Shown piece after piece: positions 1 through 8,265 of a DNA stretch of 64,000 nt. The first letter of the stretch is position 1; every line of letters starts with the position of its first letter. Under the pieces are notes generated by a model. The model was not told where the DNA came from. It saw only the letters and a program-made list of their open reading frames with translations, and made no database searches. The position numbers and the translations under genes were made by a program. Origin of the DNA: Catellatospora citrea (GTDB taxonomy: Bacteria > Actinomycetota > Actinomycetes > Mycobacteriales > Micromonosporaceae); contig NZ_RAPR01000001.1 of the NCBI RefSeq assembly GCF_003610235.1, positions 7,502,001 to 7,566,000 on the forward strand, given 5' to 3'.

Positions 1-686
1 TCGGTGGGCGGGATGGAGACGGTGCCGCCGAGGTCCTGCGCGCGGGCGACGGCGGCGTCGCAGTCGGCGACGTGGAAGTACACCATCCAGTGTGGCGGGA
101 GGTCCTCCGGCCACTCGTCGCCCTCCATCGGCATCATGCCGGCGATGCGGGCGCCGTCGAGCTGGAACTCGGTGTAGATGACCGGGCCGAGCGGCATGTC
201 CTGCGGTTTCCAGCCGAACACGCCACCGTAGAAGATCTTCGAACCCTCCGGGTCGCGGGTGGTCAGCTCGTTCCAGGCCAGCGTGCCGGGCCTGCGGAAG
301 ATCTCGCCGCCGCCGTGGGTGCCGGGCTGCCACACCGCGAACATCGCCCCGGCCTGGTCCAGGAAGACCGCCATCTGGCCGTATCCGAGCACGTCGAACG
401 GTTCCAGCAGGACACTGCCGCCGAACTCGACGACCTTGGCGGCGGTGGCCGCCGCGTCGGAGGTCTCGACGTACGTCGTCCACATCGGTGGCTGGCTCTC
501 GCCCTGGATCGGGCCCGCGCCGGCGACCTGCTTGCCGTCGATCAGGTATGTCGTATAACCGCCCGCCTCGGGTTCAGGGGTGACCTCGGCGTCCCAGTCG
601 AACAGCTGGGTGTAGAACTCCGTGGCGCTCTTCAGATCGGTGGTGCTCAGGTCGACCCAGGTGGGAACGCCGGGTGCGTTGGCCAT
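1..686 (-). CDS. VOC family (glyoxalase/bleomycin-resistance-like) protein, 3' end cut by window edge
   Basis: The reverse strand is open from an ATG at 686 to the window edge (228 residues, no stop reached). A Shine-Dalgarno-like GAGGGG lies 8 bases upstream of the ATG. The protein has two vicinal-oxygen-chelate repeats. The first starts at VPTWVDLSTTDLKSATEFY and the second at LAWNELTTRDPEGSKIFY, each followed by the family's F/YGGVFGW-type segment. Family knowledge: tandem-VOC proteins of this size in actinomycetes are mostly uncharacterised cytosolic proteins, some binding metals and small electrophiles. Substrate cannot be told from sequence. It is divergent from the ABC importer at 899, with about 210 bases of shared upstream DNA. 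Confidence 0.85.
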   Translation of the reverse strand, partial: MANAPGVPTWVDLSTTDLKSATEFYTQLFDWDAEVTPEPEAGGYTTYLIDGKQVAGAGPIQGESQPPMWTTYVETSDAAATAAKVVEFGGSVLLEPFDVLGYGQMAVFLDQAGAMFAVWQPGTHGGGEIFRRPGTLAWNELTTRDPEGSKIFYGGVFGWKPQDMPLGPVIYTEFQLDGARIAGMMPMEGDEWPEDLPPHWMVYFHVADCDAAVARAQDLGGTVSIPPT

Positions 687-855
687 GCCGATACCCCTCT
701 GTTTCGTGACACGGACCGGTTTGTCCGCTTCATCCGATGGTGGCAGACGAGGGGAGCGGAACCGCGCGAATCGCACATCGTCGACGTGTCGATTGTGTGG
801 ACGCGTTACATGGCTGTTGCCGCCCGATGAGTCATACGTTTCCCGGGCATTCGCA

Positions 856-869
856 GTGACCCGGGTCAC
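856..869. promoter_or_regulatory. perfect 14-bp palindrome upstream of the liv operon
   Basis: GTGACCCGGGTCAC is a perfect palindrome lying 30 bases before the livG start, in the space shared with the divergent VOC gene. The position suits an operator for a dimeric regulator. The GTGAC/GTCAC half-sites recall BldD-type sites, but the spacing is one base off the published consensus as I remember it, so no regulator is assigned. Confidence 0.3.
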
Positions 870-898
870 GTAGTACGAAGCATCCCAAGGAGCAACAG

Positions 899-1684
899 AT
901 GGGCTCAGAAGGTTCCGCAGGTCAGCACCCTGCCTTACGGGCTCGCGGGCTGACCAAGGAGTTCCGGGGCTTCCGCGCGGTCGACGGCGTCGACCTCGCC
1001 GTGGCGGCGGGCAGCGTGCATGCGCTGGTCGGGCCCAACGGAGCCGGCAAGACCACACTGTTCAACCTGCTCACCGGCTTTCTGCCGCCGACCGCCGGCC
1101 GCATCGAGGTGGCGGGCGCGGACCTCACCGGCCTGGCCCCGGAGGGATTCGCCCGCCGCGGCGTGGCCCGTTCCTTCCAGATCACCAGCCTGTTCGGCCA
1201 GCTCACGGCGTTGGAGCATGTCGAATTGGCGCTGCAGAGCGGATCGTCGCTGGGCTGGCAGTTCTGGCGGTCGGCGAAGCTGATGCGCCGCTACACCCCG
1301 CGGGCCATGGAGCTGCTGGACATGGTCGGACTGGCGGACCTGGCGCACACGACCGCCGACGCGCTCGCGTACGGCCGCAAGCGGGCCCTGGAACTCGCGT
1401 TGGCGCTGGCCCTGGAGCCGTCGGTGCTGCTGCTGGACGAGCCGACGGCGGGCATGGGACTGGAGGACGTGGACCGCACGATCGCCCTGATCGCCGCGAT
1501 CCGCGCCGGTCGGACCGTGGTCATGGTGGAGCACAACATGTCCGTGGTCGGCGCGCTGGCCGACCGGGTCACCGTGCTGCAGGCCGGCCGGGTGCTGGTG
1601 GAGGGCCCGTACGACGAGGTGCGCGCGGACGAGCGCGTGATCACCGCCTACCTGGGTGAGGGAGCCGTCCGTGCTGCGCATTGA
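899..1684 (+). CDS. livG: ABC transporter ATP-binding protein, LivG type
   Basis: This is the first of two ATPases of a HAAT (hydrophobic/branched-chain amino acid) importer. Visible motifs are Walker A GPNGAGKTT (residues 45-53), a LivG-style signature loop AYGRKRALELA (about 157-167), Walker B VLLLDEP (176-182) and the switch His at 212. Length (261 aa) is normal for LivG. Start ATG 899 is preceded by AAGGAG. The 3' end overlaps livF, indicating translational coupling. The protein works at the cytoplasmic face of the LivHM channel. The transported substrate may be a branched-chain amino acid, an amide or an aromatic acid; sequence alone does not say. Confidence 0.93.
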   Translation: MGSEGSAGQHPALRARGLTKEFRGFRAVDGVDLAVAAGSVHALVGPNGAGKTTLFNLLTGFLPPTAGRIEVAGADLTGLAPEGFARRGVARSFQITSLFGQLTALEHVELALQSGSSLGWQFWRSAKLMRRYTPRAMELLDMVGLADLAHTTADALAYGRKRALELALALALEPSVLLLDEPTAGMGLEDVDRTIALIAAIRAGRTVVMVEHNMSVVGALADRVTVLQAGRVLVEGPYDEVRADERVITAYLGEGAVRAAH

Positions 1685-2363
1685 GGAACTTTCCGCCTGG
1701 TACGGCGAGGCGCAGGTGCTGCGCGGGGTGAGCCTGGAGATCGCCGCGGGCGAGGTGGTCACCCTGTGCGGGCGCAACGGCGCGGGCAAGACCACGCTGC
1801 TGCGCTGCGTGATGGGCCTGCACCAGGGCCAGCGCGGCACCGTCGAACTGGACGGCCGCTCGCTGACCGGACAGCCCGCCCACCGGCGGGCCCGGGCCGG
1901 GCTGGGCTGGGTGCCCGACGACCGCGGCTGCTACGCCACGCTGACCGTCGCCGAGACGCTGTCGCTGCCGCCGGTGGTCGGCCCGGCCCCGTGGTCGCCG
2001 GCGCAGGTGTACGACGCGTTCCCGCACCTGCACGCCCGGCGCAACGCCCCGTCGACCACGCTGTCCGGCGGCGAGCAGCAGATGCTCGCGCTGGCCCGGG
2101 TGCTGCGGATGGGCGCGCGGCTGCTGCTCTGCGACGAGCCCACCGAGGGTCTGAGCCCGCTGCTGGTCGCGCAGGTCGGCGACATCCTGCGCCAGGCCAA
2201 GCAGCACGGGGTGGCCGTGCTGCTGGTGGAGCAGAACCTGCACTTCGCCACCACCGTCGCCGACCGCCATCACCTGCTGGCGGAGGGCCGCGTCGTGGAG
2301 TCGCTGGAGAACTCCGAGGTCGCCGCGCGCGAGAAGGACCTGCTGGCCTACCTCGGCATCTGA
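1671..2363 (+). CDS. livF: ABC transporter ATP-binding protein, LivF type
   Basis: This is the second ATPase of the importer (230 aa). Walker A GRNGAGKTT, signature LSGGEQQ, Walker B LLLCDEPTEG and the His of LLVEQN-type switch context are all present. I chose GTG 1671 because GAGGGAG lies at the right distance upstream. An in-frame GTG at 1656 would add five residues without a better ribosome-binding site. The gene overlaps livG by 14 bases. With livG it should form the heterodimeric motor that energises livH/livM. Confidence 0.92.
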   Translation: MLRIEELSAWYGEAQVLRGVSLEIAAGEVVTLCGRNGAGKTTLLRCVMGLHQGQRGTVELDGRSLTGQPAHRRARAGLGWVPDDRGCYATLTVAETLSLPPVVGPAPWSPAQVYDAFPHLHARRNAPSTTLSGGEQQMLALARVLRMGARLLLCDEPTEGLSPLLVAQVGDILRQAKQHGVAVLLVEQNLHFATTVADRHHLLAEGRVVESLENSEVAAREKDLLAYLGI

Positions 2364-2393
2364 AAGGCACCACCCACACCCCAGGGAGATGTC

Positions 2394-3650
2394 ATGCGTA
2401 CCAAAGCGTTATTTGTCATGTTCTGTTCCACCACCCTGCTGGTCACGGCCTGCGGCGGGGGCGGCCCGCAGTCGACTGCCGCCGGTGGCGGGCTGTCCGA
2501 CGGCAAGGTCGTGTTCGGCGTGCTCAACGACCAGTCCGGCGCCTACTCGCAGCTGTCCGGCAAGAACTCGATCAAGGCTGTCGAGCTGGCCATCGCCGAC
2601 TACCAGGAGAAGTACGGCGACAAGGCCGTGGTCAAGGAGTTCGGCGTGGAGACCGCCGACCACCAGAACAAGCCCGACGTGGCCAACGCCAAGGCCGCCG
2701 AGCTCTACGACCGCAAGGCCGTCGACGTGATCCTGGACGTGCCGACCTCGTCGGCCGCGCTGAAGGTCGCCGACGTGGCCAAGGAGAAGAAGAAGCTCTA
2801 CTTCAACATCTCCGCGGCGACCACCGACCTGACCGGCAAGTCCTGCAACAAGTACACGTTCCACTACGCCTACGACACGTACATGCTGGCCAACGGCACC
2901 GGCCGCAACACGACGGAGGAAGGGAAGAAGAACTGGTACATCGTGTACCCGGACTACGCGTTCGGCCAGGACATGGAGAAGAGCTTCTCCGCGGCGGTCG
3001 AGGCGGCGGGCGGCAAGATCGTCGGCCGGGACGCGGCTCCGTTCCCGAACACCAGCGGTGACTTCTCGACGTACCTGCTCAAGGCCCCGACCCTGACCCC
3101 GAAGCCGGACGTGCTGGGCACCATGCAGGCCGGCGCGGAGCTGGTCGCGCTGGTCAAGCAGTACAACGAGTTCAAGCTGCGGGACAAGGGCGTCGGTCTG
3201 GCGGTCGGCCTGATGTTCCTCACCGACATCCACTCGCTGACCCCGGCGGCGCTCGCCGGCACCACCTACACCGACGCCTGGTACTGGAACTACGACCTGA
3301 CCAACCGCACCTTCGCCGACCGGTTCCAGAAGGCCGCCGGGGTCCGCCCGACCTTCGCCCACGCCGCCAACTACTCCGCGGCGCTGCAGTACCTGGAGGC
3401 CGTGCAGGCCGCCGGCACCGACGGCTCGGACGCCGTGGTCAAGCAGCTCGAAGGCAAGACCGTCAACGACCTGTTCCTGCGCAACGGCAAGATCCGCGCC
3501 GAGGACCACCGCGTGGTGCACGACGCGTACCTCGCCCAGGTCAAGGCTCCCGCCGAGGTCGCCGAGGAGTGGGACTACGTGAAGATCCTCCGCACCATCC
3601 CCGCCGCCGAGGCCTTCCGCACCCCCAGCCCCGACTGCCACCTCTCCTGA
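2394..3650 (+). CDS. ABC transporter substrate-binding lipoprotein (Peripla_BP_6/LivJ type)
   Basis: This 418-aa exported protein begins with a lipoprotein signal: basic MRTK, a hydrophobic stretch and lipobox LVTAC (Cys at about residue 20). The mature part begins with the LivJ-family opening VVFGVLNDQSGAYSQLSG and keeps the type I periplasmic-binding fold pattern throughout. It captures ligand outside the membrane for the LivGFHM importer. It sits between the ATPase genes and the permease genes, and is followed by a strong hairpin (3652-3704) that could raise its mRNA level over that of the permeases. It diverges from classical LivJ; aromatic-acid or amide-binding relatives share this layout, so leucine/isoleucine/valine specificity is not assured. 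Confidence 0.9.
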   Translation: MRTKALFVMFCSTTLLVTACGGGGPQSTAAGGGLSDGKVVFGVLNDQSGAYSQLSGKNSIKAVELAIADYQEKYGDKAVVKEFGVETADHQNKPDVANAKAAELYDRKAVDVILDVPTSSAALKVADVAKEKKKLYFNISAATTDLTGKSCNKYTFHYAYDTYMLANGTGRNTTEEGKKNWYIVYPDYAFGQDMEKSFSAAVEAAGGKIVGRDAAPFPNTSGDFSTYLLKAPTLTPKPDVLGTMQAGAELVALVKQYNEFKLRDKGVGLAVGLMFLTDIHSLTPAALAGTTYTDAWYWNYDLTNRTFADRFQKAAGVRPTFAHAANYSAALQYLEAVQAAGTDGSDAVVKQLEGKTVNDLFLRNGKIRAEDHRVVHDAYLAQVKAPAEVAEEWDYVKILRTIPAAEAFRTPSPDCHLS

Positions 3651-3651
3651 T

Positions 3652-3704
3652 GAAAGGAAGGGCACCTTCACATCGCTATGCGTTGTAGAAGGTGCCCTTC
3701 TTAA
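3652..3704. repeat. palindromic intergenic repeat, family F, copy 1
   Basis: GAAGGGCACCTTC (3657-3669) pairs perfectly with GAAGGTGCCCTTC (3688-3700) around an 18-base loop whose flanks are themselves partly complementary. A close relative, including the loop, is at 8174-8224. It lies inside the liv operon between the binding-protein and permease genes, where such hairpins commonly act as partial terminators or 3' mRNA stabilisers. Confidence 0.8.
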
Positions 3705-3723
3705 CCCGGAAGGCCTGCACCTC

Positions 3724-4605
3724 ATGGTGAATTTCCTGCAGCACACGTTCAACGGCCTGGTCGGCGGTGCATTCCTGGCGCTGCTGGCGCTCGGCCTCGC
3801 GGTCATCTTCGGCATGCTCCGCGTCGTCAACTTCGCCCACGGCGCGATCTACATGCTCGGCGCGTTCGGGGCGTACGTCCTGCTCACCGAGGTCGGCCTG
3901 TCGTTCTGGTGGGCGCTGGTCGTCATGCCGGGAGTGCTGGCCCTGTTCGGCATGGCGCTGGAACGGCTGGTGGTCGCCCGGCTGGCCCGCCTCGATCCGC
4001 TCTACAACTTCCTGCTCACCTTCGGCCTGACGCTGATCCTGCAGGACGCGGTGAAGTCCCGCTACGGCGTGCAGTCCAGCCCGTACGACGCCCCGGAGAT
4101 CCTGTCCGGCACGCTCGACCTCGGCGCCTTCGACTTCCCCGCGTACCGCGTGTTCGTGCTGTTCATGGCCATCGCGGTCTGCGTCGGCGTGTGGTGGCTG
4201 CTCAGCCGGACCCGGGTCGGCATGGTGGTGCGGGCGGCCACCGAGCGTCCCGAGCTGAGCACCGCGCTCGGCATCGACGTGGGCCGGTGGGTGACACCGG
4301 TGTTCGGGTTCGGCATCGGCCTGGCGGGGCTGGCCGGCGTGCTGGCCGCGCCGATCCGGGCGGTGAACCCGCTGATGGGCGCGGACCTGATCATCGTGGT
4401 CTTCGCGGTGGTGGTGATCGGCGGCCTGGGCTCGATCTTCGGCTCGGTGGCCGCCGGCTTCGCGATCGGCCTGGTGCAGGCCTGGGTGCAGGCCCTGGGC
4501 GAGCACTGGGCGCTGCTGTCGCAGGTGCTGGTCTTCCTGGTGATGGCCGGCGTGCTGCTGTGGCGCCCGGCCGGCCTGTTCGGACGAGAGGAGGCCCCGG
4601 CATGA
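3724..4605 (+). CDS. livH: branched-chain amino acid-type ABC permease, LivH
   Basis: This integral membrane protein of 293 aa has about eight hydrophobic segments and the LivH N-terminal pattern FNGLVGGAFLALLALGLAVI followed by RVVNFAHGAIYMLGAF. GGLGSIFGSV near residue 237 is the conserved EAA-like loop that contacts the ATPases. Start ATG 3724 has GGAAGG upstream. The end overlaps livM by four bases (ATGA), so the two permeases are probably made in equal amounts. Confidence 0.92.
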   Translation: MVNFLQHTFNGLVGGAFLALLALGLAVIFGMLRVVNFAHGAIYMLGAFGAYVLLTEVGLSFWWALVVMPGVLALFGMALERLVVARLARLDPLYNFLLTFGLTLILQDAVKSRYGVQSSPYDAPEILSGTLDLGAFDFPAYRVFVLFMAIAVCVGVWWLLSRTRVGMVVRAATERPELSTALGIDVGRWVTPVFGFGIGLAGLAGVLAAPIRAVNPLMGADLIIVVFAVVVIGGLGSIFGSVAAGFAIGLVQAWVQALGEHWALLSQVLVFLVMAGVLLWRPAGLFGREEAPA

Positions 4606-5603
4606 GCATGAAGACCGAGACCCAGGTGGTACGGGCTGCGCCTGACTCCATACCGGAGCCGCGCCGGGGCGGGACGATGGTGCCGCGGTGGCTGCGCTGG
4701 GCGCTGGCCGGGGCGGCCCTGCTGGTCGCATTGTGGCTGCCCAACGGCCTCTATCCGACGGTCGCCGTCGACATCGCCTGCTGGGCGTTGTTCGCGGTGG
4801 CGGTGGACCTGCTGCTCGGATACACCGGGCTGATGTCCTTCGGGCACGCGGCCTTCTGGGGCACCTCGGCCTACGCCACCGGCCTGGCCGCGATCAACTG
4901 GGGTCTGCCGTTCCCGCTCGCGGTGCTGCTCGGCGCGCTGGCCGCGGTGCTGCTGGCGGTGCCGGTCGGCTACCTGGCGGTCAAGCGGGTCGGCATCTAC
5001 TTCGCGATGGTCACCCTCGCGTTCGCGCAGATGGTGTACTACATCGCCAACCAGTGGCGCTCGGTCACCCAGGGCGAGAACGGCCTGCAGCGGGTGCCGC
5101 GCGAGCTGTTCGGGCTGGACCTGACCGACGAGTACTACTTCTACTACGCGGCGCTGCCGATCGTGGCGGGCGGGCTGTTCCTGGTCTGGCGCGCGGTGCA
5201 CTCGCCGTTCGGGCGGGTGCTGGTGGCCATCCGGGACAACCCGGCCCGCGCGCGGGCGCTCGGCTACCCGGTGCACCGGTACAAGCTGGCCGCGTTCCTG
5301 CTGTCGGCGTTCACCGCCGGGCTCGGCGGCGGCCTGTTCGCGATCGGCCACCGGTTCGTCTCGCTGGACGTGCTGCACTGGACCACCTCGGGCAAGGCCG
5401 TGATCATCGTGGTGCTCGGCGGCATCGGCACGCTGTGGGGCCCGGTCGTCGGCGCGGCCGGCGTGACCCGCCTGGAGGACTGGCTCTCCTTCGCCGGCTT
5501 CGAACAGATCGGCCTGGTCACCGGCGCCATCTTCGTCCTGGCGGTCCTCATCTTCCGCCGCGGCCTCTGGGGCACCATCACCCACTGGCTCCGCCGCCGC
5601 TGA
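4602..5603 (+). CDS. livM: branched-chain amino acid-type ABC permease, LivM
   Basis: This 333-aa second permease starts at ATG 4602, overlapping the livH stop, with GAGAGGAGG upstream. After a roughly 30-residue polar N-terminus it shows repeated membrane segments and the family signatures GYTGLMSFGHAAFWG and VAIRDNPARARALGYPV, then GGIGTLWGPVVGA (ATPase-contact loop). The reading frame stays open far upstream of this start, but that part overlaps livH and is not coding. It ends the importer operon. Confidence 0.92.
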   Translation: MSMKTETQVVRAAPDSIPEPRRGGTMVPRWLRWALAGAALLVALWLPNGLYPTVAVDIACWALFAVAVDLLLGYTGLMSFGHAAFWGTSAYATGLAAINWGLPFPLAVLLGALAAVLLAVPVGYLAVKRVGIYFAMVTLAFAQMVYYIANQWRSVTQGENGLQRVPRELFGLDLTDEYYFYYAALPIVAGGLFLVWRAVHSPFGRVLVAIRDNPARARALGYPVHRYKLAAFLLSAFTAGLGGGLFAIGHRFVSLDVLHWTTSGKAVIIVVLGGIGTLWGPVVGAAGVTRLEDWLSFAGFEQIGLVTGAIFVLAVLIFRRGLWGTITHWLRRR

Positions 5604-5629
5604 CGGCGGCCCGCCACCTCCTCCATCGA

Positions 5630-5688
5630 CAACTCTTAAAGACTTGCGGCATCCGAGCAGCTCGGATGCGGCAAGTCTTTAAGAGTTG
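5630..5688. repeat. 59-bp palindrome, family A, copy 1
   Basis: Two 28-base arms with one internal mismatch enclose a 3-base loop. The outer 15 bases are CAACTCTTAAAGACT. A second 59-bp palindrome with the same outer 15 bases but a different, still self-complementary inner stem lies at 21500-21558. It follows livM and has no T-tract, so a classical terminator is not clear. Confidence 0.85.
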
Positions 5689-5751
5689 CGGCGGGGGCGG
5701 GGCATGGGGGTGGGGGTGGGCGGTGTTATTCCGGGGAGTGGGGTGAGTCAC

Positions 5752-5780
5752 TTTCGATACGGGACGGTTCCGTATTTGAA
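5752..5780. promoter_or_regulatory. candidate TetR operator 1 (imperfect, 29 bp)
   Basis: TTTCGATACGG, a 7-base spacer and CCGTATTTGAA make a degenerate version of the palindrome at 5800-5828. The two centres are 48 bp apart. The pair upstream of the MFS gene fits cooperative repression by the TetR protein encoded downstream of it. Confidence 0.55.
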
Positions 5781-5799
5781 GGGGCGGGCGTAGCGTCGC

Positions 5800-5828
5800 T
5801 TCCGATACGGAACGGAACCGTATCGGAA
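5800..5828. promoter_or_regulatory. candidate TetR operator 2 (perfect 11-bp arms)
   Basis: TTCCGATACGG and CCGTATCGGAA are perfect inverted 11-bp arms around a 7-base spacer, ending 19 bases before the exporter start codon. Bound repressor would block RNA polymerase or an early transcript. A possible -10 element TAGCGT at 5791-5796 lies between the two operators. Confidence 0.65.
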
Positions 5829-5847
5829 TCCTGGGGGATGGAAACAC

Positions 5848-7503
5848 GTGGACTCTGCTGCCAACACCGGGCACCCGAGGCGCTGGGCGATTCTCGGCGT
5901 GCTGGTGATCAGCCTGCTCGTGGTCGTGCTCGACAACACCGTGCTCAACGTGGCGATGCGTACGCTCGCCGACCCCGTCCACGGCCTGGGTGCGACCCAG
6001 AGCCAGCTGGAGTGGGCCATCAACTCGTACACCCTGGTCTTCGCCGGGCTGCTGTTCAGCTTCGGCGTGCTCGGCGACCGCTGGGGGCGCAAGCGCTTCC
6101 TGCTCATCGGCCTGGTGCTGTTCGGCATCGCGTCCGTGCTGTCGGCCTACGCGCAGGACCCCGGCCAGCTCATCGCGGCCCGCGCCTTCATGGGCGTCGG
6201 CGGTGCGGCGATCATGCCGGTGACGCTCTCGATCATCTCCAACGTCTTCGACCCCCGCGAGCGCGGCAAGGCGATCGGCATCTGGGCCGGCTCGGTGGGC
6301 CTCGCGGTCGCCATCGGCCCGCTGCTCGGCGGCTTCCTGCTGGAGCACTTCTGGTGGGGCTCCGTATTCATGATCAACGTGCCGATCATCCTGTTCGGCC
6401 TGGTCGCGGTCGCGTTCCTGGTGCCCGAGTCGCGTGACCCCCAGCCGGGCCGCATCGACCTGGTCGGCGTGGTGCTGTCCGTGGTCGGCCTGGTCGCGCT
6501 GGTGTACGGCATCGTCGACGGCGGCGAGCACGGCTTCGGCCGGCCCGAGGTCTGGGCCTCGCTGGTCGGCGGCGCGCTGGTGCTGGCGGCGTTCGTCTGG
6601 TGGGAGTCGCGCACCACGCACCCCTCGCTGGACGTGAAGCTGTTCCGCGACGCCCGGTTCTCGGCCTCGGTGGCCAGCATCGGCCTGCTGTTCTTCGCCT
6701 CCATGGGCTCGTTCTTCTTCGTCGGCTTCTACCTGCAGCTGGTGCGGGACTACTCGCCGATGCAGAGCGGCGCGCTGCTGGTGCCGTTCGCCGTCGGCCA
6801 GATGGTGTTCGCGCCGCTGAGCACGAACCTGGTCAAGCGGTTCGGCGTGCGCAGCGTGTCGGCCGCGGGCATCCTGGTGGCCGGGGTCACCTTCGCGGTG
6901 CTGGCCACCCTGCAGGTGGACACCCCGATCTGGATCGTGGTGGTGAACTTCTTCTTCATGGGCGCCGGCATGGCCAACGTGATGCCGCCCGCCACCAACA
7001 CGATCATGTCGGTGCTGCCGCGGGAGAAGGCCGGCGTCGGTTCGGCCGTGTCGAACACGGTCCGGCAGGTCGCCGTGGCCATGGGCGTGGCCGTGCTCGG
7101 CTCGGTCGTGGCCGGGGTCTACCGGGGCGAGATCGAGCCCGCGACGGCGGCGCTGCCCGGGCCGATCCGCGACATCGCCAACGAGTCCGTCGCCGGGGCG
7201 TACGGCGTGGCCGGCAACCTCGGCCCGGCGGGCGCGCCGCTGGTGACCGCGGCAAACGACGCCTTCGTGCACGCCATGCACTGGGCGGCGCTCGGCTCCA
7301 CGCTGGTGGCGCTGATCGCGGTCGCGGTGGTGCTGCGCTGGATGCCCAAGAAGCTGGCCCAGGGCGCGGCTGGTCCGGGTGGAGCGCCGGGCGCCGGTGG
7401 TCCCGCGGTCCCGGCCGGGGTCCCGGTGAACCGCTCGGTTCCCGCCGCCGAGGGTGACGGGGACGACGTACAGCGGCCGTCCCGGTTGTCCACGGTCGGG
7501 TAA
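5848..7503 (+). CDS. MFS drug-type exporter, DHA2 (EmrB/QacA) family
   Basis: This 551-aa inner-membrane protein has about 14 predicted membrane segments, as in the DHA2 drug:H+ antiporters. Visible signatures are motif C-like LVVVLDNTVLNVAMRTL in helix 1, motif A GDRWGRKRF after helix 2 and the GGAAIMPVTLSI region. The last 55 residues are a Gly/Pro/Ala-rich hydrophilic tail. GTG 5848 was chosen for its GGGGATGG ribosome-binding site. A tetR gene follows after 13 bases, and two matching operators precede the exporter, so the pair looks like an autoregulated, substrate-induced efflux unit. Exported compound unknown. Confidence 0.9.
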   Translation: MDSAANTGHPRRWAILGVLVISLLVVVLDNTVLNVAMRTLADPVHGLGATQSQLEWAINSYTLVFAGLLFSFGVLGDRWGRKRFLLIGLVLFGIASVLSAYAQDPGQLIAARAFMGVGGAAIMPVTLSIISNVFDPRERGKAIGIWAGSVGLAVAIGPLLGGFLLEHFWWGSVFMINVPIILFGLVAVAFLVPESRDPQPGRIDLVGVVLSVVGLVALVYGIVDGGEHGFGRPEVWASLVGGALVLAAFVWWESRTTHPSLDVKLFRDARFSASVASIGLLFFASMGSFFFVGFYLQLVRDYSPMQSGALLVPFAVGQMVFAPLSTNLVKRFGVRSVSAAGILVAGVTFAVLATLQVDTPIWIVVVNFFFMGAGMANVMPPATNTIMSVLPREKAGVGSAVSNTVRQVAVAMGVAVLGSVVAGVYRGEIEPATAALPGPIRDIANESVAGAYGVAGNLGPAGAPLVTAANDAFVHAMHWAALGSTLVALIAVAVVLRWMPKKLAQGAAGPGGAPGAGGPAVPAGVPVNRSVPAAEGDGDDVQRPSRLSTVG

Positions 7504-7516
7504 GGTTTCGTTCACC

Positions 7517-8134
7517 ATGACTGAGCTCGCTGAACTGCCGGCGACGCCGGGAGCTGCGCGGACGCAGGGGCGTCCGCGCAGCTCCCGTGCGCATGAGGCG
7601 ATCCTGGAGGCGGTCCTCGACCTGATCGAGGAGGGCACCACCGTCGAGGCGCTGAGCATGGAGGCGATCGCGGCCCGCGCCGGCGTGGGCAAGGCGACCA
7701 TCTACCGGCGCTGGGCGGGCAAGGACGAGCTGCTGCTCGAGACGCTGGTCAAGCTCAAGGGCCCGCCGACGCAGCCGCTGGGCGACTCGGTGCGCGCCGA
7801 CCTGATCCGCCTGCTCAGCGTGGTGGGCCAGAAGGACCAGCGGGCCGTGCGGGTGATGCCCTGCCTGATGCCGGAGGTGTCCCGCAGCCCGGAGGCATAC
7901 CGGATCTGGCAGGAGGCGATCACCGAGCCGCGCCGCGAGGTGATGCGCGAGGTGCTGCGCCGCGGTGTCGCCACCGGGGAGCTGCGCGCCGACCTCGACA
8001 TCGAGGTAGTGGTGTCGATGCTGATCAGCCCGCTGCTGCTGCACCGCATGGTGCGCTGGAACCCCCGCCTCGACGAGGTCGACGACCTCGTCGAGCAGAT
8101 CGTCGACGTGGTCCTGCAGGGCGTCGCCGCCTGA
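7517..8134 (+). CDS. TetR/AcrR-family transcriptional regulator
   Basis: This 205-aa protein has an N-terminal helix-turn-helix from about residue 25: AILEAVLDLIEEG, then AIAARAGVGKATIYRRW, the family signature. The C-terminal ligand domain (from about residue 75) is of the TetR_C type common beside DHA2 exporters (QDPVLRxLxxRRxP-like arrangement is not exact here). It is co-transcribed with the exporter and probably binds the two 29-bp palindromes upstream of that gene, releasing them when it binds the exported compound. That link is inference from arrangement. Confidence 0.9.
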   Translation: MTELAELPATPGAARTQGRPRSSRAHEAILEAVLDLIEEGTTVEALSMEAIAARAGVGKATIYRRWAGKDELLLETLVKLKGPPTQPLGDSVRADLIRLLSVVGQKDQRAVRVMPCLMPEVSRSPEAYRIWQEAITEPRREVMREVLRRGVATGELRADLDIEVVVSMLISPLLLHRMVRWNPRLDEVDDLVEQIVDVVLQGVAA

Positions 8135-8173
8135 ACCCCGGCCCGTCGGGCCCAGACGGCGACGCGTCTCTGC

Positions 8174-8224
8174 GAAGGAAGGGCACCTTCACAACGCCAT
8201 GTGTCGCAGAAGGCGCCCTTCCTC
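8174..8224. repeat. palindromic intergenic repeat, family F, copy 2
   Basis: GGAAGGGCACCTTC (8177-8190) pairs with GAAGGCGCCCTTCC (8209-8222) with one mismatch. Stem and loop are homologous to 3652-3704. It lies between the convergent tetR and hydrolase genes. Confidence 0.8.
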
Positions 8225-8265
8225 ACCGCGGAGCGGTTGCGGCGCAGCTGAGGCGTCCCCTCGGC

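Noticed and set aside
156..171. LivG signature AYGRKR instead of LSGGQ as a sign of a dead ATPase (residue numbers of the protein at 899)
   Set aside because: LivG-type ATPases normally have a Y-G-x-x-R form of this loop; Walker A, Walker B and the switch His are intact.
3676..5585. Long reverse-strand open frames opposite livH and livM
   Set aside because: High third-position GC creates long stop-free shadow frames; their translations are His/Arg/Gln/Gly-rich with no motifs, while the forward frames give clear permeases.
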